The translations under genes and the position numbers were made by a program. From Pancytospora philotis (lineage: Eukaryota > Microsporidia), in contig JALRLY010000266.1 of NCBI GenBank assembly GCA_023647555.1, forward strand, positions 1 through 64,000: 64,000 nt of DNA. Reading direction: 5' to 3'. This document shows positions 26,359-34,870 of the stretch, in pieces (within the stretch, counting starts at the first letter, position 1; each line of letters starts with the position of its first letter). The notes under the pieces are model-generated. The model ran no database searches. It worked only from the letters and a program-made list of their open reading frames with translations, and was not told the origin of the DNA.

Positions 26359-26946
26359 TTAGAGAAAGGTGTAGTTCGGCGAGTCGAACGGGCAGGAAAA
26401 GTCCTCGACGGTGCGGTATGCATTTGCGGACGCACCAGACTCGAGCGGCGCGATGGATATGCCCGCAGAGTCCTGCAGAAAAATGCCGGTCGCGGTGTGC
26501 GCCCTCAGCACGAGGCCGCGGCAGCCGATCAGGCGGATCTGCTGCGCCGACACGGCAACCTCCGAGTCGGTGACGCCGATGAGCACCGCCGAGCCGCTGC
26601 AGCTTAGTAGGCCGGTGCGGATATCCCGGCAGCGCTCGAATCTGACCTCGGCAAGAGTCGCCGGAGCAATCTCAGCTGACGCGAGGTCCGCGTAGTGGGC
26701 CTTCATGCAGTTACCGGCGAACCGCGGGCCGGCAGCTTCGACCTCCGCGTCGTCCTTGGCGCTGGGCGCGGAGAGCACAGGCTTCGTCTCCTCGTAGAAC
26801 TGCGCCTTGAGGGCCTGGATCTGGCTCTGCAGCAGCGCCCGCGCGTGCGGCGCCTTTTCCTCCGCAAGCCTGCCCTCCAGGGCCGCAATGCCCGCCCGCG
26901 CCTGCGCGAACTCCCGCTGCTCGATCAGTCCGCGGATGCGCTCCAT
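26359..26946 (-). CDS. Tubulin-binding cofactor C-like protein, 195 aa
   Basis: The start is the ATG at 26946. Residues 1-55 form an N-terminal helical region (IRGLIEQREFAQARAGIAAL). Residues about 85-180 form a beta-helix-type TBCC/C-CAP domain, with EVRFERCRDIRTGLLSCSGS, AVLIGVTDSEVAVSAQQIRL and GCRGLVLRAHTATGIFLQDS, ending near ISIAPLESG. This matches cofactor C, which stimulates GTP hydrolysis by beta-tubulin in the folding supercomplex. The catalytic arginine of cofactor C is expected in the segment before QQIRLH; the usual Q-Q-xR-L is seen as SAQQIRL. At 195 residues it is shorter than the human protein (about 350). An RP2-like protein with the same fold is an alternative. Confidence 0.75.
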   Translation of the reverse strand: MERIRGLIEQREFAQARAGIAALEGRLAEEKAPHARALLQSQIQALKAQFYEETKPVLSAPSAKDDAEVEAAGPRFAGNCMKAHYADLASAEIAPATLAEVRFERCRDIRTGLLSCSGSAVLIGVTDSEVAVSAQQIRLIGCRGLVLRAHTATGIFLQDSAGISIAPLESGASANAYRTVEDFSCPFDSPNYTFL

Positions 26947-27074
26947 GCTGGGCCTCACGCTGCAGATTTTGTGCGGCAAGGCGAAAGCTCTGCTGGGAGG
27001 AGGTGTTCGGTAACAACAGCACACCATGGCGGCGAATAAAAGCAAAACGGCCGAATTTGATAAACTATTGTTTA

Positions 27075-28091
27075 TTAATGGGTGAGGCTGTTCGCACCAG
27101 TAAAGAGGCCATCCTCGTGCACGGACTGCAGGGGGTTGTTGTCCATGAGCGCAGACAGGCTCAGGCCGGACATCGCGTCCGCGCTCTTGTCGGCGCTTGT
27201 GGAGAAGAGCTTGGAGCTGCTGGACAGCTTCGCGCTCTTCGCGGCGGCATCTTTCGTAGCCGTGGCGGACTTTTTGCCGGTCTTGGTGTCATCCGCCTCG
27301 CTGGACTCAGAGTTCTTGTTCTTCTTGCTGCTGCTCGGCTTGGAGGCGGTGGGCTTGTCTGCTTCAGCCACGAAGGAGCCCTTGGAGAACTCGAAGAGGC
27401 TGGACGCCCCGCCCTTCTTCTTGCTGTCGCTGCTGGCGCTCTTGGTGCCAGCCTTCTTGCCCGCGTCGGCATCGTTGGTGTCGGCGCTGTCGTCCTGCTT
27501 AGCCTTGGACCTGCTCTTGCTGCTGCTCTCCATGGCCTTAGACTTGGACGAGGAGCTCTTCTTCAGGCCGGAGCTCGAGCTGGACCTGCCGGAGCTGCTC
27601 AGGCTCGAGCTGGATTTTCCAGAGCTGTTCAGACTCGAGCTGGATTTGCCGAAGCTGCTACCGCTGGAAGACGAGGAGCTCTTCAGTCCGCTTTTATCCT
27701 TTTTCGCGCTGGCTGGCTTGGAATCCGCCGCGTCCTTGTCGCTACTCTTTGGGGCCGCCGCGTCCTTGTTCTTCGCATCCGCGCCGTCGGCCTTTTTGGC
27801 GGACTTGGCGGGGCTTACCTCAGAATCAGCGTCGGTTTGCGCCAGCGCGGAGCGCTTCCTGAGCGACGCCTTGGTGCTCTTGGTGCTTGCGTTCGTGTCG
27901 TCGCTGTCCGCAGCCGCGTCCTTGGGCTTGCCACCCTTCGAGCTGAGGAAGCTGGCCGCGCCCTCGTACATGTCGAACGCGTCCTCGGTGGGCTTCAGCG
28001 CCGAGCCGCTGCCGGACGCAAGCGCCGTCTTCGTGAAGGCCCTCTCAAAGAGCACAAAGGTGAGCAACAGCTTTCTGTTCCAACTCGCCAT
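27075..28091 (-). CDS. Secreted Ser/Lys/Ala-rich low-complexity protein, 338 aa
   Basis: The start is the ATG at 28091. The N-terminus MASWNRKLLLTFVLFERAFT is a probable signal peptide. The rest is a lysine-, serine-, alanine- and aspartate-rich chain without a single cysteine. A serine-rich core near residues 140-200 repeats S-S-G-(K/R)-S-S-S-S-L units: GKSSSSLNSSGKSSSSLSSS then GRSSSSSGLKKSSSS. It is probably disordered and heavily modifiable (O-glycosylation or phosphorylation). It could be a spore-wall or polar-tube associated protein; absence of cysteines argues against PTP2. It is divergent with the small secreted gene at 28434, sharing a 342-base spacer. Function is not known. Confidence 0.8.
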   Translation of the reverse strand: MASWNRKLLLTFVLFERAFTKTALASGSGSALKPTEDAFDMYEGAASFLSSKGGKPKDAAADSDDTNASTKSTKASLRKRSALAQTDADSEVSPAKSAKKADGADAKNKDAAAPKSSDKDAADSKPASAKKDKSGLKSSSSSSGSSFGKSSSSLNSSGKSSSSLSSSGRSSSSSGLKKSSSSKSKAMESSSKSRSKAKQDDSADTNDADAGKKAGTKSASSDSKKKGGASSLFEFSKGSFVAEADKPTASKPSSSKKNKNSESSEADDTKTGKKSATATKDAAAKSAKLSSSSKLFSTSADKSADAMSGLSLSALMDNNPLQSVHEDGLFTGANSLTH

Positions 28092-28433
28092 GTTTACCGG
28101 TTGCACCTGAAATTTATAACCCTTGTAAAACGTAGCGTTTCAGCCCACGCAATCCCGCTGGTTTCAGCGCATTTTACTGGCCGGTTTCACCGTGCCTCTG
28201 CCCAGGGGCGCGCGTTTCATCTGCTTGTTTCGGGCCGGCGCTGCCGCGGCATCGTCCGCGAATGATGTCAGTGGGGCTTACTCGGAAAGACACTGGAAAC
28301 TCCAAAGGAACCCGGCTATCAATGATGTAGTAAATGAAGTTTAATACAGTAACTTTAGCCTAATCTTATTGCACACAGCTACTTGCGCGATGTCCATACC
28401 TTGCTTTGATAGGATTGCTAAAAATTTACCCCA
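28092..28433. promoter_or_regulatory. Shared divergent spacer of two secreted-protein genes
   Basis: At the right end TAAAAATTTACCCCA (28419-28433) ends at the ATG of the plus gene. At the left end the minus gene has GGTAAAC just before its ATG and AAATTTATAACC about 20 bases further upstream (read on the minus strand). Divergent arrangement suggests possible joint expression. Confidence 0.5.
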
Positions 28434-28850
28434 ATGCAGATTAAGCTCGCAAACCTTTTCGCTGCTGTGCTTGCTGTGCATGCCAGCCAGTCAGCGTTCG
28501 GTATTTTCAGTGGCGTTGCCCACTACCTGGGCCACCTGCAGACGGCCTACCTGAGGCCGTATTTCGACACGCTGTACAACCTCGGCCAGAACTGCCCGAC
28601 CTACTTTCCGCAGCCGACCTTCAAAGACGTGTCGAAGCGGCCGTCGCCGAATGATCGGCAGGAGGAGGCGATGCGCGTCCGGCAGTATCTCATGCACCTC
28701 CAGGACTCCATCATCAACAACGGCCAGCTGGACTCGCTCAGGGACGGGGTCGAGTACCTCATGAACACCCGCGTAGCGGCAGATAGCGCGGACAGCGATA
28801 GCACCGGCAGCCAGCATACTGATAGCCAATCAGACAAAGAGCATGTATAA
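28434..28850 (+). CDS. Small secreted protein, 138 aa
   Basis: The ATG at 28434 follows TTTACCCCA. The N-terminus MQIKLANLFAAVLAVHASQS is a clear signal peptide with likely cleavage after about residue 17-20. The mature part holds one cysteine (NCPTYFPQPTF), a central helix (EEAMRVRQYLMHLQDSIINN) and a serine/aspartate/histidine-rich tail (DSADSDSTGSQHTDSQSDKE). No family is recognised. It lies beside the Ser/Lys-rich secreted gene, divergently oriented, so a joint role in the spore coat or extracellular space is conceivable but only inferred. Confidence 0.75.
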   Translation: MQIKLANLFAAVLAVHASQSAFGIFSGVAHYLGHLQTAYLRPYFDTLYNLGQNCPTYFPQPTFKDVSKRPSPNDRQEEAMRVRQYLMHLQDSIINNGQLDSLRDGVEYLMNTRVAADSADSDSTGSQHTDSQSDKEHV

Positions 28851-28945
28851 AGTTGTAAACAATGACGTTTTTGCTTTTTTATTGCGTGCTCGAAAGTGGC
28901 AAACGGCCTAGCACGGCCCATAAATCGGCGCTGTACGCGTTCGCA

Positions 28946-29302
28946 TCACCGGACACCGCGCTGCTCCCCGAGTGCCGCAGCTTCTAGCTGGAACGCCAGC
29001 TCCTCGTAGATCCCCGCGCGCCTTACTTGGACGCAGTAGAGGGCTACCTCGTTGGCGCGCGCAAAGACACGCAGGACAGCGATGCACGGGCCATCCGGCA
29101 GCTCGAGCTGCTGCGGCTTGAAGCACAGCCGCTCGCCAAAGAAATCGCAGATGGTGAAGTGGCGCGGCGCCGCACGCAGGACCAGCCCGCACATTTCGAT
29201 CTCTTTGACCGCGTCGCCGCCGTAGAAGAAGCCCGAACCTTTCTTGGCAACGCTGCTTAGCTGGTGCGAGGCCAGCTTCGGCCTGAATCCGATCAGTCCC
29301 AT
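28946..29302 (-). CDS. Small protein, possible OB fold, 118 aa
   Basis: The ATG at 29302 is preceded by a short hydrophobic open frame without ATG. The protein reads GFRPKLASHQLSSVAKK then VKEIEMCGLVLRAAPRHFTI CDFFGERLCFKPQ, then CIAVLRVFARANEVALYCVQ. The alternating strand pattern with (E)(I/V)xxCG(L/V)V followed by a short hairpin and an (I/V)xDxxGxxx strand resembles OB folds of the RPA2/Stn1 type, which bind single-stranded DNA or telomere ends. At 118 residues it would lack the winged-helix tail of those proteins. This is an inference from the pattern alone; another small beta protein is equally possible. Confidence 0.5.
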   Translation of the reverse strand: MGLIGFRPKLASHQLSSVAKKGSGFFYGGDAVKEIEMCGLVLRAAPRHFTICDFFGERLCFKPQQLELPDGPCIAVLRVFARANEVALYCVQVRRAGIYEELAFQLEAAALGEQRGVR

Positions 29303-29532
29303 GGCCGCAGAGATTATGAAAATTATTGCCCGCGCTGCAACAATCAATAAATGGCCGATAGCAGAGTTAGTAAAAGAACACGCAGCTGGCCATTGCCAAG
29401 GTATTTACTAAGACAGAATGGCAGCCAGGGCCGGCCACGATGCCCCGCGGCTGTTCTAGCGCACACAAGAGCCGCCGACTCCGGAGTTGTCGACAGAGTA
29501 ACGCGGCATTCTGCACCGGAACAAGGCTGGCA

Positions 29533-30297
29533 CTACAAAAGCGCCGTGTCGACGCCCAGCTTGGACACAAGAAGAGCATGCTGCGCAGGCGACAGCTGCA
29601 CGGCACTGTGCCCGACGTCCGCGTGCCCAGGAGCATACGGCGTGACGTAGACAGCCCCATCGATGAGGGCCAGCGAGACGAGCTTGGCGCGCAGCGCAAG
29701 CGCCAGACTGAACGAGTTGTAGACGGTCTTGGAGAAGGATTTGGGGTCCATGACGAGCCGGAAATACTCCACCATGCCGGCCTCCGCGACGGTCTTCCGG
29801 ATCTTGTGCATCAGCCGCGTCTGCGCGTCCTCGGTCCGGCCCGCGTCGCGCTGCTCCGGCATGCTCGCGGGCCCGACGGCGGAGTCGTAGCGCGTGCGCT
29901 CCGCCGGCTCCCTGCGCTCGCGGTGGCGGTATTCGAACGACAGCCGGTCGAAGAAGCGCACCGCGAGCGACTTCGACTTCGCGAGCTCGAAGAACTCCGC
30001 AAGCGCGCCGTCGTTGCTGAGCTCGGCCAGCTTCTCGAGCGTCAGGTTGTTCTGGTACGCGCGCACCAGCGCCTCCTGCTGCAGCCGGATCGTGGAGAGC
30101 ATGATGCTCGTGTCGCGGTGCAGATCGCTCATGCAGCGCGCCTCGTCCAGGAGATTGTCCAGCGCGTTCAGAATCTCGAGCACCAGCCCCCAGTCGGCGA
30201 GTATCAGCTTCTTGTTCTCGTTGATGAGCCTGCACAGGCTACCGTAGTCCCGCGGGATCTCCACCCGGGCGCTGCTCGGCACGCTCGCATCGGGCAT
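29533..30297 (-). CDS. NSE4: Nse4, kleisin subunit of the SMC5/6 complex, 254 aa
   Basis: The start is the ATG at 30297, preceded by an AAAATTTT box and a GCCGCGA stretch. The C-terminal domain carries IRKTVAEAGMVEYFRLVMDP and KSFSKTVYNSFSLALALRAK, matching the Nse4 C-terminal hallmark (VDPxSFSQTVENxFxLSFL). The N-terminal half has helical segments (IINENKKL-like LCRLINENKKLILADWGLVL, LDNLLDEARCMSDL) typical of the Nse3/SMC-neck binding region. It should bridge SMC5 and SMC6 heads and act in recombinational DNA repair. At 254 residues it is compact compared with yeast (402). The identification rests mainly on the C-terminal block. Confidence 0.85.
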   Translation of the reverse strand: MPDASVPSSARVEIPRDYGSLCRLINENKKLILADWGLVLEILNALDNLLDEARCMSDLHRDTSIMLSTIRLQQEALVRAYQNNLTLEKLAELSNDGALAEFFELAKSKSLAVRFFDRLSFEYRHRERREPAERTRYDSAVGPASMPEQRDAGRTEDAQTRLMHKIRKTVAEAGMVEYFRLVMDPKSFSKTVYNSFSLALALRAKLVSLALIDGAVYVTPYAPGHADVGHSAVQLSPAQHALLVSKLGVDTALL

Positions 30298-30320
30298 TCG
30301 CGGCTGTAAAATTTTCGCGG
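30298..30320 (-). promoter_or_regulatory. AAATTT-type signal of Nse4
   Basis: On the minus strand CGCGAAAATTTTACAG (30304-30318) lies 7-20 bases upstream of the ATG at 30297. Confidence 0.55.
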
Positions 30321-30555
30321 ATATGGGCGGCTCTCCTCCGCCGCGGCGTCCGCGCGGGTGGAGCCGCCGCCGTCTATCGTACCAAGCAAGCCTGCATCTA
30401 GGCAGCTTTTTCACGTACCGCAAGCAGCAGTGTACTTTTTACAGATTGTTGTGCACGGTCCCGCGCCCGCGCTCCCTTTAGGTTCAGGCGGCCCCCTTCG
30501 ATTGGTCTGCCGCGAAAAGGGGCACGGCCTCTAAAGTGCCAGTGCGGCAGCGGGC

Positions 30556-32325
30556 ATGGTCAGGAAGACGGGCAGTGCCGCTGAGCCCGACAAAGACGAG
30601 AAGTCGAGCGACGAGCTGCTGGCGCTTATCAAGGAGTACGAAATGCAGTTCGGCACCGGCCGCGGGAAAAATGCCGCCGTCCGCAGGTCGTACAGCTCGG
30701 ACGAGAACGACCCCGCGGCTTTCGAGCAGCAGGGCCGTGCATCAGACTACACATCGCTCGAATACGACGCGCAGGACGGCGACGCCGCACGCCCTGATGA
30801 AAAGCTCCCTGGCGAGCCATCTGGCGCTGCGCGCCCGGCGGACCAACAGGCGCCCGAGCGTGCATCCAATGAGGAGCCGGGGAGCCATACCGACAAAAAT
30901 GCAGGCCATCGACAGGCTGCGGGCAGTCCAGATGATGCCAATATATCCGACAAAGATAATAGCACAGGGTTGGGCATAGATACGGCAGTGGAACCCGCCA
31001 GCAACCACACAGCTGCGCCCCCGGGCGCTGTCACAGAGGCAGAGGGCACCACTGGTGAAGCGGGAGCAGCGGAAAATGATGAGAGCGTAGACCCAGAGAA
31101 CCGTGAGCTCTGTATGAGCATGATGGCGATTGCCACTCAAGGGGAGCAGCAGCCCGCAAAGCCCAGCTCGGGCGCTTCCGAAGGCGCCTCTGCGACGGCG
31201 AGTAGTTGCGCAAGAGAAGAGAATGCTGACGGCAAGCAACTGGAGACAAAGGCACACCGGAAAACACGCAGCTTCAGAGGCTCGATCTCAGATATCGAGG
31301 ATGTCTCCACGGACCACGAGTTCATCAAAATCAACGTGTTCGACCGGCGCACCATCAACAAGGGATGCACGATCGACAACATCAACGTTAGGGAGATCAG
31401 GCAGCCGCCGAAAACGTCCAAATCGGGACTGAAGGTGAACAAGCACTACATCGGCCCGAGCGCAGGCTTGGACGGAGCCTTCGATGCAGATGACGCGCCC
31501 GCGGAGTCCGGCGAGTATTCGCCGGCGCCGAGCCCCGACGCACTGGCGGCTGTGATCATGGCCAAAGAAGGCGGAGACACGGTCGCGATGGAAAACGAGC
31601 CGGACGCGCAGCCCAGCGACTCGGCGGCCTGCAACGAGCTGCAGCGCGCCGACCTCATCCAGCTGATTGGGGAGCTCAACAACCACATAATGAGCGAGGG
31701 TGCGCAGGACAGGCAGATTCCGCAGAACCGCTACGTGATCACCCAGAGCCTGCCGCTGATCGCCATAGACGACGTAATCGACATCGGCGACTTCAGGGAG
31801 CGCGACCTCTACGACTACGTCCAGCGGCGCACGTCCGCCGGGAACTTCAAGCGGTGCTGGGTGCAGACCATCAACGGCCAGCTGATCTGCTACCGCAGCA
31901 CTGCGCACCGCGGGCAGCTCGCGGTCGCGGATCGGCAGAAGGTGTTTGTGGATCCGAACGACGGCAGCCGCCTGCACGATGCGAAGATGAGCCTCGACCT
32001 TTCGGCTGCGAAGCTCTACCTCGGCAAGAAGAAGCGCTCGCTCTTCCACCGCTGCTTCTGCTGCTGCTCGTTCCCGCTGTCCGCCGCCGACCTGTTCGAG
32101 ATCACGGGCGCCAAGATCCGCTGCGTCAGCCGCCACGACGGCGAGTACACCATCGACCTGCACCGCGACGGCAGCCTGATCACCCTGCATCTGGCAGACC
32201 TCGATCTGGCGTTCGAGCACGATAACAGATTCTACTACTTCAGGTTCCGCACCGTGGACTCGTTCCTCAAATGGGTGCTCGTGTACCACCTGCGCAGGGA
32301 GCGCAACATAGTGCGCCTGAGTTGA
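30556..32325 (+). CDS. PH-like domain protein with long disordered N-terminus, 589 aa
   Basis: The ATG at 30556 is the first in the frame. Residues 1 to about 400 are acidic and low-complexity, without fold, apart from small conserved-looking motifs (KTRSFRGSISDIEDVS; HEFIKINVFDRRTINKG). Residues about 435-585 form a compact domain: RTSAGNFKRCWVQTINGQLI CYRSTAHRG, a strand SLDLSAAKLYLGKKKRS, a cysteine-rich loop FHRCFCCC, then LFEITGAKIRCVSRHDGEYT, FYYFRFRTVDSFLKWVLVYHL. The last helix with a tryptophan is the PH-domain signature. It may act at a membrane or septin/bud-neck site like anillin-type proteins; the ligand is unknown. The cysteine cluster in the loop is unusual. Confidence 0.65.
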   Translation: MVRKTGSAAEPDKDEKSSDELLALIKEYEMQFGTGRGKNAAVRRSYSSDENDPAAFEQQGRASDYTSLEYDAQDGDAARPDEKLPGEPSGAARPADQQAPERASNEEPGSHTDKNAGHRQAAGSPDDANISDKDNSTGLGIDTAVEPASNHTAAPPGAVTEAEGTTGEAGAAENDESVDPENRELCMSMMAIATQGEQQPAKPSSGASEGASATASSCAREENADGKQLETKAHRKTRSFRGSISDIEDVSTDHEFIKINVFDRRTINKGCTIDNINVREIRQPPKTSKSGLKVNKHYIGPSAGLDGAFDADDAPAESGEYSPAPSPDALAAVIMAKEGGDTVAMENEPDAQPSDSAACNELQRADLIQLIGELNNHIMSEGAQDRQIPQNRYVITQSLPLIAIDDVIDIGDFRERDLYDYVQRRTSAGNFKRCWVQTINGQLICYRSTAHRGQLAVADRQKVFVDPNDGSRLHDAKMSLDLSAAKLYLGKKKRSLFHRCFCCCSFPLSAADLFEITGAKIRCVSRHDGEYTIDLHRDGSLITLHLADLDLAFEHDNRFYYFRFRTVDSFLKWVLVYHLRRERNIVRLS

Positions 32326-32611
32326 GCGCGGTGCTATGCCAGGCAGCGAGGCCCGGGCCATCGTCAAATAAATACACTTGCAGTATCTGCGCATGCTCTT
32401 CTTACATTATTACTGATTCTGTGCAATAATGTCTGGCCGGGTATCAATCAGCAACAAAAAGCGATGCAAACGAGCGAGTCTCTGGCACCAGCGCTGGACA
32501 AGTAAGCACGAAAGAAGACAAAAGCATTTATTTACACGTGTGCTCCAGAAGAAGACTTAGGGATGTCACGTAAGGGCGGAATCCACAAGCTCAATACGAA
32601 GCGTCAGAACT

Positions 32612-33751
32612 CTAGTCAGCAGAAGCACACTGGCTGAAAAACAGGCTGTAGGCACGAGCCGCGCGGTCGGGGCTGATAAAAGCCGCTTCATAGATGGCAA
32701 ACGCGGGGAGGTAGATAAAGCGAACGACACAAGAACCGGGGACGTGCGCAGACACAATATCAGCAGGAATGAGCCGTTCGAAAAGGACCCCGCTGCCATT
32801 ACGGACAGTGCATACCGTGACAGGCCAGTCCTTGAAGAGGACCAGGAAAAACTCGTCAAGTCCGAGCGCATATGCACAGCCGCTGCGGAAGTAGCTGATG
32901 TAGCACGCCTCTGTGGCCATGGCCTCGTGGCGCTGCGTAACCGCATCGAGCTCAGCGTAGAAATTGGGGTTCGGCGAGACCGAAACCGTCACCAGCTCGC
33001 GCTGCTCGGCCTCGCGCATGTCGAAGAGCTTGCGGTTGTAGTGCCCGACGTCCTCTCGCTTCGGCCCGTTGATCGAGTTGCCCTTCGACTTGATCACGTC
33101 CTTGAGCCGGATGTAGTTGAACTCGATGTTTGGCTGCTCGTCGGACTGCTCGATCGCGTCCAGCAGCTGTGCCAGGCTGTCGTCGGCGTTCGCAGCGGCC
33201 GCCGCGCGCAGAAAGAAGATGCGCAGCACGTCGCACAGATGAGTGCGCTCGGTAGGAAAGCACACTGGTCGGGCGTCGACGCGCCGGCTCCATCTGCAGG
33301 CCTCCGTGGCGCCGGAATCGCCAACGCCGGCAGCCCCATGCACAGAGCTGTGCGCTGCGCTCAGAAGCTGCTCGCCGGCCGCAGCAAATGCACTACCGGG
33401 CACAGCCGCGGGCAGGCTGCCGCCGAGCTCGTTGATCTCCGCAATGAAGCCCATGTACTGGGCCGCAATGCCGCTCAGATCCGCGGCGGCATCGCGTGCA
33501 AGCACCGCGCTGAGGTCCCGCAGCACCTGGCGGTTGAGATTCACAAACTCCTGTCCCGTTTCTCCTGCGCCCAGCGCAACGGCATCTCCGGCAAGCGGCC
33601 CTCCCGAGCACTGCTTCGTCCGGCCGCCCAACGGCTGCTTCCGTGCACTGCTTTCAGAGCCCCGGTGGCACTCGTCGCCATGCAGCCCAAGACGCAGCGC
33701 ATCGGCGCGCGTTTCGTCCGATTTGACTTTATTAGTCGTCCGCCGCATCAT
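32612..33751 (-). CDS. Protein of unknown function, 379 aa
   Basis: The ATG at 33751 (a second follows directly) is preceded by CAAGAAAAATTTACTG on the minus strand, supporting this start. The N-terminal 60 residues are basic. A middle region has helices around residues 75-125 (EFVNLNRQVLRDLSAVLARD). The C-terminal 190 residues look globular with alternating strands: VLRIFFLRAAAAANADDSLA, FNYIRLKDVIKSKGNSINGP, EAMATEACYISYFRSGCAYA and PGSCVVRFIYLPAFAIYEAA. No family is recognised. It is convergent with the PH-domain gene at 30556-32325. It reads as a genuine gene from its codon use, length and start signal. Confidence 0.7.
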   Translation of the reverse strand: MMRRTTNKVKSDETRADALRLGLHGDECHRGSESSARKQPLGGRTKQCSGGPLAGDAVALGAGETGQEFVNLNRQVLRDLSAVLARDAAADLSGIAAQYMGFIAEINELGGSLPAAVPGSAFAAAGEQLLSAAHSSVHGAAGVGDSGATEACRWSRRVDARPVCFPTERTHLCDVLRIFFLRAAAAANADDSLAQLLDAIEQSDEQPNIEFNYIRLKDVIKSKGNSINGPKREDVGHYNRKLFDMREAEQRELVTVSVSPNPNFYAELDAVTQRHEAMATEACYISYFRSGCAYALGLDEFFLVLFKDWPVTVCTVRNGSGVLFERLIPADIVSAHVPGSCVVRFIYLPAFAIYEAAFISPDRAARAYSLFFSQCASAD

Positions 33752-34017
33752 GCTTGGCTGGGCACTCAGTAAATTTTTCTTGGCAGGTCTCCATATTGGC
33801 AACTGGTGCCCGTGCTACTGGCGCTGGTGTGTGCGAGCTTTCGCTATCAGTGTCTGAACTTTCATCAGTGGCCGTATCTGTTGCGTTTCATTGATAGACA
33901 CACGAATAAACTGCGTTGTGATGATAGGCGCGGTACTATAACCGGTTTGACGAGTGCGCGGTTTATGTGCTGCCCAAAAACACACCGTATGCGGTACTAA
34001 TCCGAGAAAGCTTGCAT

Positions 34018-34042
34018 GTGCCGTATACGTTTTGTACGGCAC
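34018..34042. other. Inverted repeat able to form a hairpin
   Basis: GTGCCGTA and TACGGCAC form an 8-bp stem around a 9-base loop, about 210 bases upstream of the eL6 start. Confidence 0.5.
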
Positions 34043-34234
34043 CGGTCGCACGCTTCACATTTTGTAGATGAGCCACAAAATCACCTCATCCGCACGCTAG
34101 TGAGGTGTAAAAATTTGCATCATGTGAGCGCACGGACTCGCCCATACGTCCAGTGCCCGAGCCCACTTCACAGTGACGCACCAGCGGCTCCCGTTCTCCG
34201 CTGCTCGCGTTTTTTCCGATATTACAAAAATTGT

Positions 34235-34254
34235 AAAAAAATTTCATCCCTACG
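34235..34254 (+). promoter_or_regulatory. AAATTT plus CCC signal of eL6
   Basis: AAAAAAATTTCATCCCTACG directly precedes the ATG at 34255. Confidence 0.65.
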
Positions 34255-34791
34255 ATGGCGAACTTAAAAGTTGACAATTTGCGTGCCAAGATCGCCGCGA
34301 TCGACAACCCGGTCAGAGAGGGCAGATACAACACCGAGGACATCTCCCCCATGGAGCGCGCATACGTGCAGAAGCACTCCCCCAAGGTGCGCACGTCCAG
34401 GAAGGACCTCGCGAGCGGCAGCGTCGTCGTCGTCCTCGAGGGTGCCCAGATGGGCAGGCGCGCCGTGTTCCTGCAGCAGCTGCCCGAGCAGATGGCCGCC
34501 GTCTTCTGCATCTCCGCCTCTGGCGAGCCGATGCTCTTCAAGATCGACGAGAGGTACCTGTTCAAGCTCAGCGCCACCGTCAGCATCCCGTCCGTCACCC
34601 TCGACGCCGCCGCGCTTACCGAGTCTAAGCTCGGCGAGTCCGAGAAGATGGACGTCGAGGCCAGCGACGCCGAGAAGGCCGTCTCCAAGAAGATCGTCGA
34701 CGCCATCTCCCAGGTCAAGTTCATGCGCTCCTACCTGAGCGAGGATTTCAAGGTCGACCACGACGTTGAGTTCTTTGCACACGAATATTAA
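34255..34791 (+). CDS. RPL6: 60S ribosomal protein L6 (eL6), 178 aa
   Basis: The ATG at 34255 follows a strong start signal. After a short N-terminal part, residues about 50-85 carry the eL6 KOW-like block ASGSVVVVLEGAQMGRRAVF LQQLPEQM, followed by LFKIDERYLFKLSATVSIPS (the RRVxxxYVIATSTKVDI equivalent). A C-terminal helix KKIVDAISQVKFMRSYLSED FKVDHD matches the tail that ends eL6. It is a large-subunit ribosomal protein, 178 residues, close to yeast L6 (176). The compact spacing to the downstream tau95 gene (79 bases) suggests minimal intergenic control. Confidence 0.93.
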   Translation: MANLKVDNLRAKIAAIDNPVREGRYNTEDISPMERAYVQKHSPKVRTSRKDLASGSVVVVLEGAQMGRRAVFLQQLPEQMAAVFCISASGEPMLFKIDERYLFKLSATVSIPSVTLDAAALTESKLGESEKMDVEASDAEKAVSKKIVDAISQVKFMRSYLSEDFKVDHDVEFFAHEY

Positions 34792-34870
34792 ATTGCTTTA
34801 TCGCTATCTGACTCATCATTTTGCGCCTATCGGTTGCGGGGTGTTTTGCCCGGCTTGTTCCCACTAGTCA

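Larger units (their letters stand above)
33752..34254. other. Divergent intergenic region, 503 bp
   Basis: It separates the minus gene ending its start at 33751 from the plus eL6 gene. It carries start signals at both ends (33770-33780 on the minus strand, 34235-34254 on the plus strand) and a hairpin at 34018-34042. No gene was seen. Confidence 0.45.

Noticed and set aside
27075..28091. Polar tube protein PTP2
   Set aside because: PTP2 is lysine-rich but has conserved cysteines; this protein has none.
27003..28265. Plus-strand frame of about 420 codons opposite the Ser/Lys-rich gene
   Set aside because: Leucine/alanine-rich reading of serine codons on the opposite strand; the minus strand has the signal peptide and start signal.
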